From: Dermatemys mawii
Taxonomy: Eukaryota > Chordata > Testudines > Dermatemydidae
DNA: 64,000 bases
Direction of reading: 5' to 3'
NCBI GenBank assembly: GCA_007922305.1
Contig: ML677385.1
Location: 8,024,336 to 8,088,335, forward strand
This document shows, one piece after another, positions 46,871-58,502 of the stretch. The notes under the pieces are model-generated. The model saw nothing but the letters and a program-made list of their open reading frames with translations. It had not been told where the DNA came from and ran no database searches. The translations under genes and the position numbers were made by a program. Each line of letters starts with the position of its first letter. Position 1 is the stretch's first letter.

Positions 46871-49429
46871 ACACCAGCATAACCCCTATGACAATAAAAT
46901 GGCATGTATAGACCACATAAAATGTGCTATTTTACTTATTACTTCAGAATGTCAAACTAAGTTGCAATAGAAGGACCTTTTTAAAAGAAGGGTGTCACAC
47001 AAAACTGATACTTTGTCTAAAAAAGAGAAAAACACAGTGTATAATACAAATATACACAGACATTTTACCTTCAGCTATCTTGAATACTGATGAAATGAAC
47101 ATAAATAATCCCAAAAGCCACTTGGAAAAGCCAATTTATGAATGCATTTATATTTAATTTAGTATCCCTATGTGAGCATTAAACTATACACTGGATTCCA
47201 CTTTTAATGTGAGAAAAAGAACTGCAATTTTGAGTAAATAGAGCTTTGATGACAGATCAGATGAATTGTAGAATTTTTTTAAAAATTGATAATGAACAAT
47301 TGAAATTATGGGTTTATTTCATGTTCTTTTTATCTGAATAAAAAATTAGTTAGATATTTAGCCCTTATTCACTATAAATTGAATTGTTTCCAAAAGAACA
47401 GTTAATGTATTCACTTATTTTATTAAATAGTGAGTGAGATAATTGGCTATAGTCTGTCTCTGGTGTTTAAGGAAAAACTTGCTGACAAGAATGACAGGTT
47501 TTACGTTGTAGTATTTCACAAAAATTAGGATTGAATATTTGTAAATAACAATTTTACAATAAAGGTAACTGCAAGTACCTACAACTACTTGAATGATTTA
47601 GATATACCTGAAATTAAATTAAATAGCATTTTAGACAGTTGGGCTTAGGATATTTGGTTTCACTGTGTTCACATAAATGCCATTCTGTTCTTTCATTTAC
47701 CTGTCTGGTTTTAATAACTTTCAGATATCACTTTAAATAAGTCAGTTATTTGAGGGTGACTCAGTTCTGTTAATAATTTTATTTCTTCATACTATTTTGG
47801 GGCTTGGTTCTCTACTGTCTTCCACCCTGGGTAGTCATTTGCACCTTTGCAAGGCGAGTGTAAAATGTTGCTACTGCTAAAAGTAAATGGAAAATGTAGA
47901 TATTGTAGCATTTTATATCTACTTTGTACTCTGTTTGTACAGGTCGGTATAAATGAGTACTCTAGGTGCCAGACACTTGGAGAATCAGGCCCCTTTCCCC
48001 TCTTATTTAAAAAAATCCTTAATTATATATTACTCTGGACTGTCAAAAGTCTTTCACAGGGATACCATGATAACTGGGTTAGAACAGTCTTCCAATTTTT
48101 GTTTAACTGATATTTCATAGTTCTTATTTTATGAACCATCATGAGGATATTGAACATAATTTTTGTGGGCATGTAAGAAAACAGGGATGCAGTATTTTTG
48201 CGAATACTGTAAGACGGCACTACTTCATTGATCTAATTGTAATGATTACACGCTAAATATTATGGTAAACATGAATAGACTTTCTGTTTCTTAATTATAG
48301 AATAGACTGCAATAGACTTTCTAAAACAATGTATGTAAGTAAAGCATGAAGTTACGTTAATGAATGTGAAGAGCTAGTAACAGTGTATATAGTTAGGCTA
48401 AAATAAAAGAAGTGTTCTTGAAGCTTTTCTACACAGTTCTACCACTGCATTTTAGTCCAACACCCTGTTCGTTTGTGGGCCTTTCTTGAGAAAAAAACGC
48501 CTAATCTTAGTAAACTACTTCAGATTGTATTTTGGGTAGTGACCATGTGTACTTCACACAATAAAATAAGAATTCATCTTATTTCCATTAAAACGTAAGT
48601 TAGAATCTGAACACTGATACTGAAAAGTAAAAGGCAATTCTATTAGCCCAAGATACCATCAACTCCCATTTTACTGATTTTTTTTATTTTATTTTATTTT
48701 TTTTTTTACAAAAAAAGAGATAGTCTTTTGGAATTTGGGATTAGATTGTCTTCTCAAAACATACAACATTTATACATCATATCTGTATTTTTGTTTAAGT
48801 TATTTTGAATTATATTAGTTAAATAAAAGCACCAATTAAATGATCTGGATTCACTTGACAATCTCCTAAAATAAAATTTATACATAAAAGGAATCTAGGA
48901 AAAGTGAATGTGATATTATTTAAAATTAGATAGACTGACTAATAGAGAGTGACTAAAATGTAAGTGACAATTTTCTGCTTCTAATCCCTGAATCATAGTT
49001 CAAAAAGGGCCTCACCTACTAGGCTGCCTATTATCCTCTCTCAAGGTTATAGCCTGGAATGTCAGAGAGACTTGAAAATCTGCAGATTAGTTCTGCTTCC
49101 ATTAATGGATAACACAGCCCTGGACTGACGCATCAGATGATGCATCTTTTCCCCACAGGATTCAGAGTCATTGTCTTTGAGTAATTTCCTAACTTATTCT
49201 CACTATATGAAGTGTTGCTACAAAGATACCAAGCATTTCAGACTGATAGCCAAAATATTTCAGAAATGATCATTATAATGACACTTCCTGATATTAATAG
49301 TATTTTGGATAGATTTATTTTTATTGTGCTCATTCCTTTCTGTTTTTGAACAATATGCAAGCTTCAGCTGAGGAATTTGATAGAATGGGACATCACACTA
49401 AAAGAGGCTTCATAATATAGCGCTAGATG
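46871..49429. other. Unassigned AT-rich intronic DNA
   Basis: A T-rich run at about 48676-48709 and AT-rich sequence throughout. No gene was seen. Confidence 0.5.
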
Positions 49430-49700
49430 GAACTAGGAGTTGGGAAGCTTGGGTTTTATACTCATTTCTGCTACATGCTTGCTTTGTGACCTGAACAAAC
49501 ATCTTAATGTGTACAGTTCTTATTTTCCTTATACTGCATGTAAAATGGGCATAATCATATCTACCTTTCTAAAACACTGACATCTTTGTAAACTCTTTGG
49601 GGGCACAGGGACCATTCTGTTGATGTGTGTGTGCCTAGCATGATAAGGGTCTGGTTCTTGACTGATGGCTTCCAGTGCTACTGCAATATAAATAATTTAA
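49430..49700 (+). mobile_element. MIR-like SINE
   Basis: 'GTTGGGAAGCTTGGGTTTTA', 'GCTTTGTGACCTGAACAAAC', 'CATGTAAAATGGGCATAATC' and the tail 'CTACTGCAATATAAATAATT' keep the order of MIR/CORE-SINE text. Confidence 0.7.
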
Positions 49701-49939
49701 GACATTTTTGGATGAAAATCTTCATATAGGGGAAAAATATTATTAGGATGAAACTTTGGGTACAAGTCAATTGATGTTTCTGCCTGACAGCGATGAAAGC
49801 AACTGGCCCAAAACATTCCCAGCTGGTGTATCTAACATTTACAGTTACAAATTTTAACTTTCTTATCAAGTTACTGTCCAAAGTAATCGCAAGAAATTAT
49901 TCTGATCAAAATCTTATATAATTAAATTTTGTTTTAGAC
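49701..49939. other. Unassigned DNA
   Basis: Short unassigned gap that includes the left target duplication of the next element. Confidence 0.4.
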
Positions 49940-50793
49940 CAGAGGTGAGCAAACTACGGCCCGCTGGCCACATCTGGTCCATGGGGCCGTCCTGTCCGGC
50001 CCCTGAGCTCCCGGCTGGGGAGGCTGCCTCTGGCCCGTCCCCTGCCTTTCCTCCTCCCCTGGAGCTGCGTCGCCATGTGGGCAGTGCTCTGGCCTGCCGC
50101 TACTGCTGGGCAGCGCTGCATGGCATGGTTGGCACCAGTGGGGCTATGAGCTCCTGCCGCTCTGAGCAGCATGGTAAGGGAGTGGGGCTGCGAGCTCCGG
50201 TGGGGCAGCGTGTCTGGCTCTGGCGGGCTGCATGGCCACTGGACACGGTGCTCTGAGCAGCACAGTAAGGGGGCGGGGTGGGGGAAAGTTTGGATAAGGG
50301 GCAGGGAGTCCTGGGGTGTAGTCAGGAGTGGGGAAGATTGGATTGGGTGGAGGTTCGGGGACGGGCGATCAGAGGTTAGGGAACGGGGGAGGTTGGATAA
50401 GGCATAGGAGTCCCCGGGGATCTGTCAGGGAGCAGGGGTATGGATAGGGGTCAGGGGTCAGAGGGAGGAGTCCAGGGGGGCAGTTAGGGTTGGGGGTCTT
50501 AGGAGGGAGCAGTCATTGGGACATGGAGCAGGGGGGATTAGATATGGGGTGGGGTTCTGGACGGGTGGTTAGGGATGGAGGGGTCTCTGGAGGGGTAGTC
50601 AGGGGACAAGAAGCAGGGGGGGCCTGGATGGTTGGGAGTTCTCGGAGGGGCAGTGAGGGGGTGGGAAGTGGGTGGGGGTCGGATAGGGGTTGGGGACAGG
50701 TTGTTTGGGGAGGTGCAGCCTTCCCTACCCAGCCTGACATACAATTTTGCAACACTGATGTGGCCCTCGGGGCAAAAAGTTTGCTTACGCCTG
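49940..50793. mobile_element. hAT-type MITE, G-rich interior (copy 2 of 3)
   Basis: The ends CAGAGGTGAGCAAACTACGG and GCAAAAAGTTTGCTTACGCCTG (the last 20 bases suffice) form the same TIR as 3371 and 56663. The flanks TTTTAGAC and TTCTAGGC agree at 6 of 8 bases, with both differences transitions, which fits an old 8-bp hAT duplication. The interior (50280-50700) is a G-tract-rich, minisatellite-like series ('GGGGTCAGGGGTCAGAGGG'). No transposase ORF. Confidence 0.85.
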
Positions 50794-51271
50794 TTCTAGG
50801 CTAACACTATAATTCTGTTCACATTCTGATTGCTCTTGGATACAGAATGCAAATTTTTTTTAAAGAAAAGCTAACTGAACCTGTGAGAGTCCAGTAGAGA
50901 GTAAGATGATGAGTGAATCAAGTGCTTTAAAAAACTTTATTCTGAATGTGTGTCATGATTGTAGTAGCTGAGTCAGTTGGGCATCTGAGCAGGACAACAA
51001 TTTTCAGAATAGAGCAAAAAAAATGTGTAGGTGATGACTGCAGTATGTTTATGTTTGTCGAGGTTTCTGATAAAGGAGATAATTTGGTTGTGAGCATTGT
51101 TTGGAAATTAGGCCTCTGAAGGAGTGAATAGCTGAAAAAGACAGAAGTACTTACAAAGATAAATGAGTAGGAGCAGTTCATTGATGATAGATGGCTGGTA
51201 TCTGAATCTGTAGGAGATATAGCAGAAGTTGATGAGCACATTAGTGAGTTCCATTAATAATTGTATTGGGG
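50794..51271. other. Unassigned DNA
   Basis: No recognised feature. Confidence 0.4.
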
Positions 51272-52189
51272 CATGTAAACGTGTGGCCTTTGGGCATTCC
51301 TGCAAGTGGCTCCTTGCCTCAGTTTCTCTTTTGATTCATCATATAAACTCAGCACAACTTTTCAAGCATATACATTGCTCTTTTTGTAGTGTTAATTTAT
51401 TACCAAAGGCCCCACTACCATAAACCAGAATCCCCCGAGCACAGTCCAAACAGTACATTTGTCTCAACAGTCCAACATCAAGTATGGCTCTGGTGTCTCT
51501 CGCTATACGTCAGCTCAGCTCTCAGGTATGGCTCTGGTGTCTCTCACCATGCTTCAGTTCTGCCCCATTAGCTAGGGTGTTACTCTGCCCTGTTTCATTC
51601 ACAGGAATGTTTCCACCCCTCCATTGTTCCCCAGCATAGAGATATAAGTAGACTCACCCTTCCATTGTTCCCCAGCCTTCAACCCTTTCTAGTCTTCTGG
51701 CTTAAGGTCTCCAGCTCAAAGAGTCAGCAGGCATCTCTCTCTGCTGCATTTAGTCTTCAGGTATCCATGTCTCTCCATAGCTTTCTTGCCTAGGGATAGT
51801 TGTAGACAACCCTCTGCCTGCCTCCTGCTTTTCACCAGTCTGACCTGGCTCCTACTGTTCAAACAGGGAATTCCCACTACTCCTGTCTTCAAGGGTACCC
51901 TGTCCCTGAAGCTCTCAGCTGAGCTCTGCTCTTCCTCTGAGCTCTCTTTACTCTCAGGTGTCTGAGTTCTCTTCCTTTCTAAACTCTGGGCCCTAAACTC
52001 CCTCTAAGCCCTATCTCAGGATTCTGGGTTCTGAACTCCCCTCTCAGGCTTCTGAAGTCTCCTTTATATCTCCTGGTGAAGCCCCAGCTTCCTCATTACT
52101 CCAAACTGGGGTGCACCTGGACTGGAACAGAAGGCCTGAGCCCAGTTTTAAGGGGTCAGTTACCCTGTTACAGGGTGTTACAGATGAGG
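51272..52189. mobile_element. Unclassified repeat ending 'CCCTGTTACAGGGTGTTACAG'
   Basis: GC-richer repeat-like text. It includes two copies of TATGGCTCTGGTGTCTCTC about 50 bp apart (51483 and 51530) and two of TCCATTGTTCCCCAGC (about 51622 and 51661). It could be an LTR-like element similar in style to 40056-41491. Ends are not proved by a TSD. Confidence 0.4.
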
Positions 52190-52599
52190 CTCCTGGAAGA
52201 TTGAGGAAATACCAATTTCAGATGGCATTTGGCCACTGAAACCAGTGGCAAATCCGAAGTGGTTGATCTGGATACTCAGGTGAGTGAAGGGCAGACACAG
52301 GGATGGAGTTAAGCAGTAGGACACAACTTTATTAATTTAGTGTTGCCACTCCATTTTATCTGTTCACCCTCTCTCACATACCAGCATTTAACTGGACTTA
52401 CATCATGTAACCAATAACTCGGGGTGAGCCCTCTTCTTCCAGGCCCCTAGGACTCAGCATATTTCTGAACTTCTTGCCTTCTGAGAGGTGTGGAGTGTAC
52501 CATAGTGGACCTCAGACTGCAAGACTTACATTTTCCCTTTCTCCTAACAGGTAATCCACTAGCCACACCCTAGGTCTCATTTATCTTTGGGAGCTGGCC
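52190..52599. other. Unassigned DNA
   Basis: No recognised feature. Confidence 0.4.
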
Positions 52600-52850
52600 C
52601 TTTAGCCTTTATTCATGGAGGTTAAATCCATTAATGGCTATTAGCCAGGATGAGTAAGGAATGATGTCCGTGGCCTCTGTCAGAGGGGAGTGATGGATGG
52701 CAGGAGAGAGATCACTTGATCTCTACCTGTTATCTTCACTCATTCCGGGGCACCTGGCATTGACCATTGTCAGTAGACAGGATACTGGGCTAGATGGACG
52801 TTTGGTCTGACCCAGTACGGCCTTTCTTATGTTCTTATTCATACTGGACA
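52600..52850 (+). mobile_element. CR1 LINE 3' end
   Basis: 'CCATTAATGGCTATTAGCCA', 'GGATACTGGGCTAGATGGAC' and 'TTTCTTATGTTCTTATTC' mark the CR1 3' UTR and terminal repeat. It is 5' truncated. Confidence 0.85.
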
Positions 52851-53685
52851 CCAGCCATTAAACATTCTTGTACTGCCTTCTAACTGTAAAATTCCTATTT
52901 TTACTGTTTTAACCTAAATTTTCCATACACGATGCTGCAGAGTACATGAAAAATCCTCTAGATCCCTGTCAATTTGGCCCAATGGGAAAAAAATCCTTCC
53001 TAATACCAAAACAGGCAATTGGTCAGACCCCTGGCGTCCTGGAAAGACAGGTCCATATACCTCAGATACAGGGAGGGAGGGCAGGACATCAATAATGGCA
53101 AAATTGCGGGTGTCTGGGGGTCAAAGACTTTAATTTGAGGGGGCTTGTGAGAGCCAATCACATTCTGTCCAGCTATCCAAGCAATGCTCCTGTGTGCACT
53201 CTGGAGCACAAATTGGGGCACAGCTTTAGCATGTCTGAGTGTGTGCTCTTCTTGTTCATCTCTCTTCACAGAAGCTGGCCATTTTTCTTTGGGTCCAACC
53301 AGATTTCCATCCCTACCCCTCAAGACTGGGAGGAGCCTTTGTGAGGGAGTCTGATGTAACTGTGTCATATTAAAAAGGGTTGCAATAGGCTAACGGCAAA
53401 AAGGGAGCATATGGTATTAGAAAAACCATAGGGAGTACACGATTCACGGAATGGATTTATCAACAGTCAGTTTCGACAAGACTGTGAAGCCAGTAGAGAT
53501 TTTATTTTTACCTCTGTGGTAGAAAAGATTTGGATACTAAGCTGAAGGTCCTTTACCTGGTGCAAAGATATAGAAGATGAACCAATATTTACATAAAATA
53601 AAAAAAAGAATTTATTCAACTTTGAAGTTATACAGTTGAAACGACAAATCAGTAAGGAAATCTGAAAAGATACAGATAGTAATCA
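52851..53685. other. Mostly unassigned; old CR1-like trace at 52960-53040
   Basis: The text near 52960-53040 ('GGGAAAAAAATCCTTCCTAA', 'CAATTGGTCAGACCC') resembles antisense CR1. No gene was recognised. Confidence 0.4.
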
Positions 53686-53760
53686 GAGTGGTAGCTGTGT
53701 TAGTCTGTATCAGCAAAAATTCCTTGTAGCACTTTAGAGCCTGCCCATGGTTCACATCCA
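53686..53760 (-). mobile_element. Retroelement 3' tail (antisense)
   Basis: 'ATCAGAGTGGTAGCTGTGTT' and 'AGTCTGTATCAGCAAAAAT' followed by 'GTAGCACTTTAGAG' are the reverse of the tail seen at 25545 and 61205. Confidence 0.6.
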
Positions 53761-54829
53761 CTGAGTTTTATAGTATGTATTTTACAACATAAGTAGTACT
53801 AAATAAAACTACATTTTTAATCAGAAAACAAGAATAGAAACTACTACACTCCTTTTAGAACCTTTACTTTTGTGTGTTTTACAGTTTGTTTTCCATTTCA
53901 ACTGTACAATTCTTTTGAATTTAATTTCCTATTTTGTATTCTTTTAATCATTAGAAAAAGCTCAAATTATTTGACTTGCAGAATTTAAAAAAACCCAGTC
54001 ATCTTGTAAGTTCCTTGATTCACATCTGGAAGGAGTAAGAGACAAGAGACCTTTGGGGAAAATGTAGGAAAGAGGATCAAGAAAAGGCAGACAAAGAAGA
54101 AAATTAAAAATGAAATGTTATGTGGATTTTAACATTCCAGGAGTATACTTTGTGTAACAAATTAGATGTATGTCCGCGGAGAAGTGTGATTGTAATTGAA
54201 TTAGCAGGAAGTTGGTTAAACGAGGGCATTAAAGGGACAATTAAATTGTAGAGAGAAGAAAATAAAGAAGAATATCAGAAGCATAAGGATGATGGTTTGT
54301 TTTTGTTTTGTAAGTCAAGCAACTGGTAAGAACTTACGGAAGAAACATTATAAAATGAAACAGAAAGAAGAAAGAACAATTAGAGGAGCATAAATAGAAA
54401 TGACAAATTGTAGAATATCTTGTATTACAATAAAGGGATTTAGAAAGATAAGGAAGATACAGGATTAAATAGATAAAATAAACCAATGACTACTTAGAAA
54501 TGCCGGTGAAGAGCTTCTATTTAGAGATAAAGAAATTGCATGGTAATTCTTATTTTGTCACCATTTCTACAGAGGCATCACATGGTAACCTCCAAGCTGA
54601 AGATTACTCAGTTTACCAGTAGTAAAGGAGCAACATTATATAGTGTACAAATAACACAATTGTTTATAAGAATTGTTCATAAGATGCACAGTTGTTTATA
54701 AGATGCTCTTAAAGAAAGTAACGTCCCAGCTGCCGGTAACTTTGGAAATTTTAATGGAAATGAATGAGCTTTTCACTGATGTTTTAAATGGTTCTTCAGG
54801 TTCAGGAGAAATTCATAAATCCTACAATA
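53761..54829. other. Unassigned AT-rich intronic DNA
   Basis: No recognised gene. Low-complexity A/G-rich stretches are present. Confidence 0.45.
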
Positions 54830-55755
54830 CTCAAGTTGTTGACCAAGGGGATATTTGATCCATTAGCAATTATCTTTGAAAAGTCGTGGAAGATGGGAGA
54901 GATTCCAGAAGTCCAGAAAAAGGCAAATATAGTGTCAGTCTATAAAAAGGTTAAATAAGGGCAACCTGGAGAATTACAGACCAGACAGCTTAACTTCAGT
55001 ATCTGGAAAGACAGTGGAGCAAATAATTAAGAAATCAATTTGCAAATCAATTAGCATTCTTTGAGTAGGTCAACAGCAGTGGTGCAAGTAAGCCAGTATG
55101 GGCAGGTATGCCATACCATTAATACAATTACTGCCAGTATGCTGTACCGGAAAGACACATTTTCAAGAATGAATTGTAGAGCCCTGTGTGGATACAAATT
55201 TATACCTGCAGATGTGGATATCTGTAGCTGGAAATCAGTATCCACTGAACCGCAGAGCTTTCCCAGGAACTGCAGTGGCAAAAGGAGCAGAACGGGGAAC
55301 TGCTGCTCCCAGAGGCCATCGCTACACTCCGGCAGCTCCTCTGGAGTGGCTGTACTGCCCCCCACTACACCCCTACTGTTGTCCTCTGGCAAGGCTGTAC
55401 AGACCCCAGGCAGGAGACACAGCTGCATGGAAGGGCTGGGGGTGAGGAGGCTGTGAGGAGTTACAAAATATCACACAAAACTGGGAGACTGAGCAACAAA
55501 ATGGCAGGTGAAATTCAATGTTGATAATCCTAAGGTAGTGTACACTGGAAAACATAATCCCAATATCCATACAAGTGATGAGGTCTAACTCAGTTATTAG
55601 CATTCAAAAAAGCGATCTTGGAGTCATTGTGGATAGTTCTCTGAGAACATCTGCTTAATGCACAGCAGCAGTCTAAAAAAGCAAAGAGAATGTAAGGAAA
55701 CATTTGGAAGGGATAGATAAGAAGATAGAAAATATCATAATGCCATCATATAAAT
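54830..55755 (+). pseudogene. CR1 LINE ORF2 remnant, interrupted
   Basis: The first part (54840-55030) encodes broken text of the CR1 reverse-transcriptase start: 'IFEKSWKMGEIPE', then 'NYRPDSLTSVSGKTVEQ' after an internal stop or shift. The second part (55455-55755), downstream in the same strand, carries the later ORF2 block 'WATKWQ'/'FNVDN', then 'DLGVIVDSSLRTSA'. Between them 55075-55455 is a foreign GC-rich segment, perhaps a MITE. At about 55755 it is cut again by the element at 55760. Frameshifts and stops show it is dead. Confidence 0.7.
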
Positions 55756-55759
55756 ACAT

Positions 55760-56165
55760 GGTATGCCCACCTCATTGTTCTGGCACTAGCGGCTGATTTA
55801 GCCCCAGTCTGTTGGTCTGGCACCCCTGAGTCACTGCTCCAGCAGCCTGGGAGCTGACCTGGCCCTGGCCGCTGCTCCAGCAATGGCAGCTGCTCCTCCA
55901 GTGACCCAGGGCCACTGCTCCAGAACCAGGGACTGATCCAGTGACCCCAAGCCATTGCTCTGGACTAGGGGACTGACCCAGTTGCCGTGGGGCCCCTGCT
56001 CCAGCCCCAGGGGCTGACCACCAGCTACTGCTCTTTCCCAAAGCTTCTGCTCCTGGACTCGAGCTGATAGCTGCTACAGCTCCACCATTGCAACAGGCTA
56101 AAGCCAAAGTCGTGGGTGTCCATTGGAGTCACGGAATCTGTGACCTCCGTGACAGAATTGGATCC
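55760..56165. mobile_element. MITE related to 27363-27763 (copy 2)
   Basis: The right end 'CACGGAATCTGTGACC' followed by TCCGTGACAGAATTGG matches 'CACAGAATCCGTGATT...CCTCCGTGACAGA' at about 27720. The GC-rich CTGCTCC-repeat interior (55790-56060) resembles the 27480-27690 interior. It interrupts the CR1 ORF2 fragment. Boundaries are approximate. Confidence 0.55.
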
Positions 56166-56662
56166 TTATTTATGAAATGGTGATTAGATTGGAGAAGGAA
56201 GAGTCAATAGCTTAGAAAAAAAAATTATAGAAGTTAAGGCAAGAGAAACCATGGCATGTGGAACCACACTTTCTGCAGTCTGTCTACCATATCTAGGTAT
56301 TTCTAACATGTAACATCTAGGTATTTGTAACCACCAAGGTACCTGAGTAATTATGACCATGTTGGCAGTTTGGCTTCCAACAAATGTGCCATGGAAAACA
56401 AGGGGCAGATTTTAGAAAAATTAGAGGGAAAATCAAGGAATTTTGGAAAATTCAAATAAAAGTTTGTATTTCCAAATCCATTATGAACACTAGACCTAAT
56501 TTTTCAGTGACTCTTGCCTGTAAGCAGACTTAGCAGTATGGTCTCTGTGAGCTTCTTCTTTTGTAAAAATAATTATGGTCTGCAAAGTTAATGTCTGTGT
56601 AAAAAATCTTTTGCTATTTCAGTTCTTATTCAGTTAATTGCTTTTCCACCTAAGTTATAGAC
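56166..56662. other. Unassigned DNA
   Basis: No recognised feature. Contains the left duplication of the next element. Confidence 0.4.
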
Positions 56663-57381
56663 CAAGGTTGGCAAACTATGTCCCACAGGCCACATCCGGC
56701 CCATGGGACCATCCTTCCCCACTCCTGAGCTCCCAACCGGGGATGCTCCCCTGGCCTCTCCCCCGCTGTTCTTCCATAGCCCCAGTGTGCCGCTGGTCAG
56801 CGCTTGGGGGGTTGGGGCTGTGCACTCCTGCAGGGCAGCATGTCTAGTTCTAGCTGGGCAGGAAGGTTGCCAGACATGCTTCTCTAAGCAGCATGGTAAG
56901 GGGGCTGGGGTCAGGGAGTCCCGGGAGGCAGACAGGAGGTGGTCAGGGAGCAGGAGATGATTGGATGGGGTGGGGGTTCTGGAGGGGCAGTCAGGGGATG
57001 GAGAACAGGGGGTTGGATAAGCAAGGGGGTCCTGGGGTTCTGTCAGGGGGCAAGGATGTGGACAGAGGGCAGAGCAGTCAGGGGACAGGGAGCGGGAGAG
57101 GTTGGGTGGGGTCTTGGGGAGGTAGTCTCAGGAGGGGGCGATCAGGGGACAGGGAGCAGGGGGGCTTAGATAGGGAGTGGGGTCTTTGGAGGGCACAAGG
57201 AGCAAGGGGGTTGGATGGGTCGCGGATTCTGAGGGAGGCAGTCAGGGGCTGGGAAGTGAGTGGGTGTCAGATAGGCGACGGGGTCAGGCTGTTTGGGGAG
57301 GCATAGCCTTCTCTACCTGGCCCTCCATACAATTTTGCAACCCCGATGTGGCCCTCAGGCCAAAAAGTTCGCCCACCCCTG
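56663..57381. mobile_element. hAT-type MITE, G-rich interior (copy 3 of 3), TSD TTATAGAC
   Basis: The 719-bp element starts CAAGGTTGGCAAACTATG and ends AAGTTCGCCCACCCCTG. A perfect 8-bp duplication TTATAGAC flanks it (56655-56662 and 57382-57389). The interior is G-rich like the 49940 copy, with 'GATGTGGCCCTC' before the right TIR in both. It is the best-dated of the three copies. Confidence 0.9.
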
Positions 57382-57689
57382 TTATAGACGCATAACATCA
57401 AAACATACTACTGGTTATTTTTTACCAAATCCATAAGTGGCCAGAATGAGTATCAGCACAACAATATTTAAAATGTTCCTTAGTAAATTTAGTATCTAGT
57501 GTTCTTTACACCTATTTTTGTTCTATGGAAAATGTAAGCAAAAAACTGAAAGCCTGTTTCCTTCTTTACACTTAAGCGGTCCCATTGACTGACTTAATGA
57601 TTTAATGCTATATAACTTGAGCAGAGCCTCCAAAATTTATACATGATACTTTCTGTATGTGATGCTAGTTCTTTTATTGTGCATATTCC
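57382..57689. other. Unassigned DNA
   Basis: No recognised feature. Confidence 0.4.
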
Positions 57690-57810
57690 TTCCACTTTAC
57701 AGTCAACCAAAGACTGTGTGGAAGGACTAGGATTTGTACCTGCTTTGTAAAGCACTTTGAGATCTGGTAATTGAAAGTGCTATATAAGAGCAGATATTAT
57801 AATTATTATT
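57690..57810 (+). mobile_element. MIR-like SINE tail
   Basis: 'TTGTAAAGCACTTTGAGATC' and 'GAAAGTGCTATATAAGAGCA' followed by ATTATAATTATTATT is the typical MIR-like tail. Confidence 0.6.
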
Positions 57811-57855
57811 ACTTACAATATATTTGATTTTTTTGTGCACAATCTGTCTTCCTAG

Positions 57856-57967
57856 GTGACTTCAGATCTTCCAATGGTGGCCGGTACTCCAAACCTCACT
57901 GTAGAAGCTGATGACACAGCCGCTTACACCCTGAATGTATCTGCATTGAAACGAGGAAAATTTAAAG
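57856..57967 (+). CDS. CFAP47: CFAP47-like exon D
   Basis: A 112-nt exon with acceptor TCTGTCTTCCTAG. It reads VTSDLPMVAGTPNLTVEADD, then 'TAAYTLNVSALKRGKFKG'. It ends after one base of a split codon (phase 1) at donor G|GTTAAA, a weak but allowed GT donor. The pattern 'SDLP..SG/AGTP.L.V.' with a closing 'Y.L.V.....G.F.G' is the start and end of another ASH-type beta-sandwich repeat. It continues exon C (NYTKTKLTYK-VTSDLP), so the four exons encode repeated domains of one protein. It is preceded by a 22.4-kb intron full of transposons. The next downstream exon was not found to the end of the window. Confidence 0.8.
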
Positions 57968-58001
57968 GTTAAAAAAAAGTTCAGTTTTTATACTGTCATT
58001 T

Positions 58002-58041
58002 TTATAATAATAATAATAATAATTAATAATAAATAATAAAC
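58002..58041. repeat. AAT/ATAA microsatellite
   Basis: Tandem run of AATAATAATAATAATAATTA type. Confidence 0.85.
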
Positions 58042-58502
58042 AATTACAAATATGTAAACAATTCCTCTCTCCATTAACTCCACTGAGGTTAGTTTGAATA
58101 GCATAATCTAAATATTAGGGCTGCCAAGAAATTAAAAAAATTAATTGCGATTAACCACTTGATTAAAAAAAATAATCATGCTTAATCACACTGTTAATAA
58201 TAGAATGTCACTTATTTAAATATTTTGGATGTTTTCCACATTTTCAAATATATCAATTTCAATTATAACACAGAATACAAAGTGTACAGTGCTCACTTTC
58301 TAATTATTTTTAATACAAATATTTGCATTGTAAAAAACATAATAAATAGCATATTTCAATTCACCTAATACAAGTACTATAGTGAAATCTCTTTATCATG
58401 AAAGTTGAACTTCCAAATGTAGAATTATGTACAAAAAATAACTGCATTCAAAAATAAAAGAACGTAAAACTAGAGTTACAAGTCCACACAGTCCTACTTC
58501 AG

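Noticed and set aside
46388..46882. 164-codon plus-strand ORF
   Set aside because: Ends inside an antisense CR1 3' end and otherwise reads GC-rich filler; no family resemblance.
56893..57306. 137-codon Gly/Trp/Arg-rich ORF (also at 50490-50804)
   Set aside because: Product of G-tract repeats in hAT MITEs; appears in the same place in two copies because of composition, not coding.
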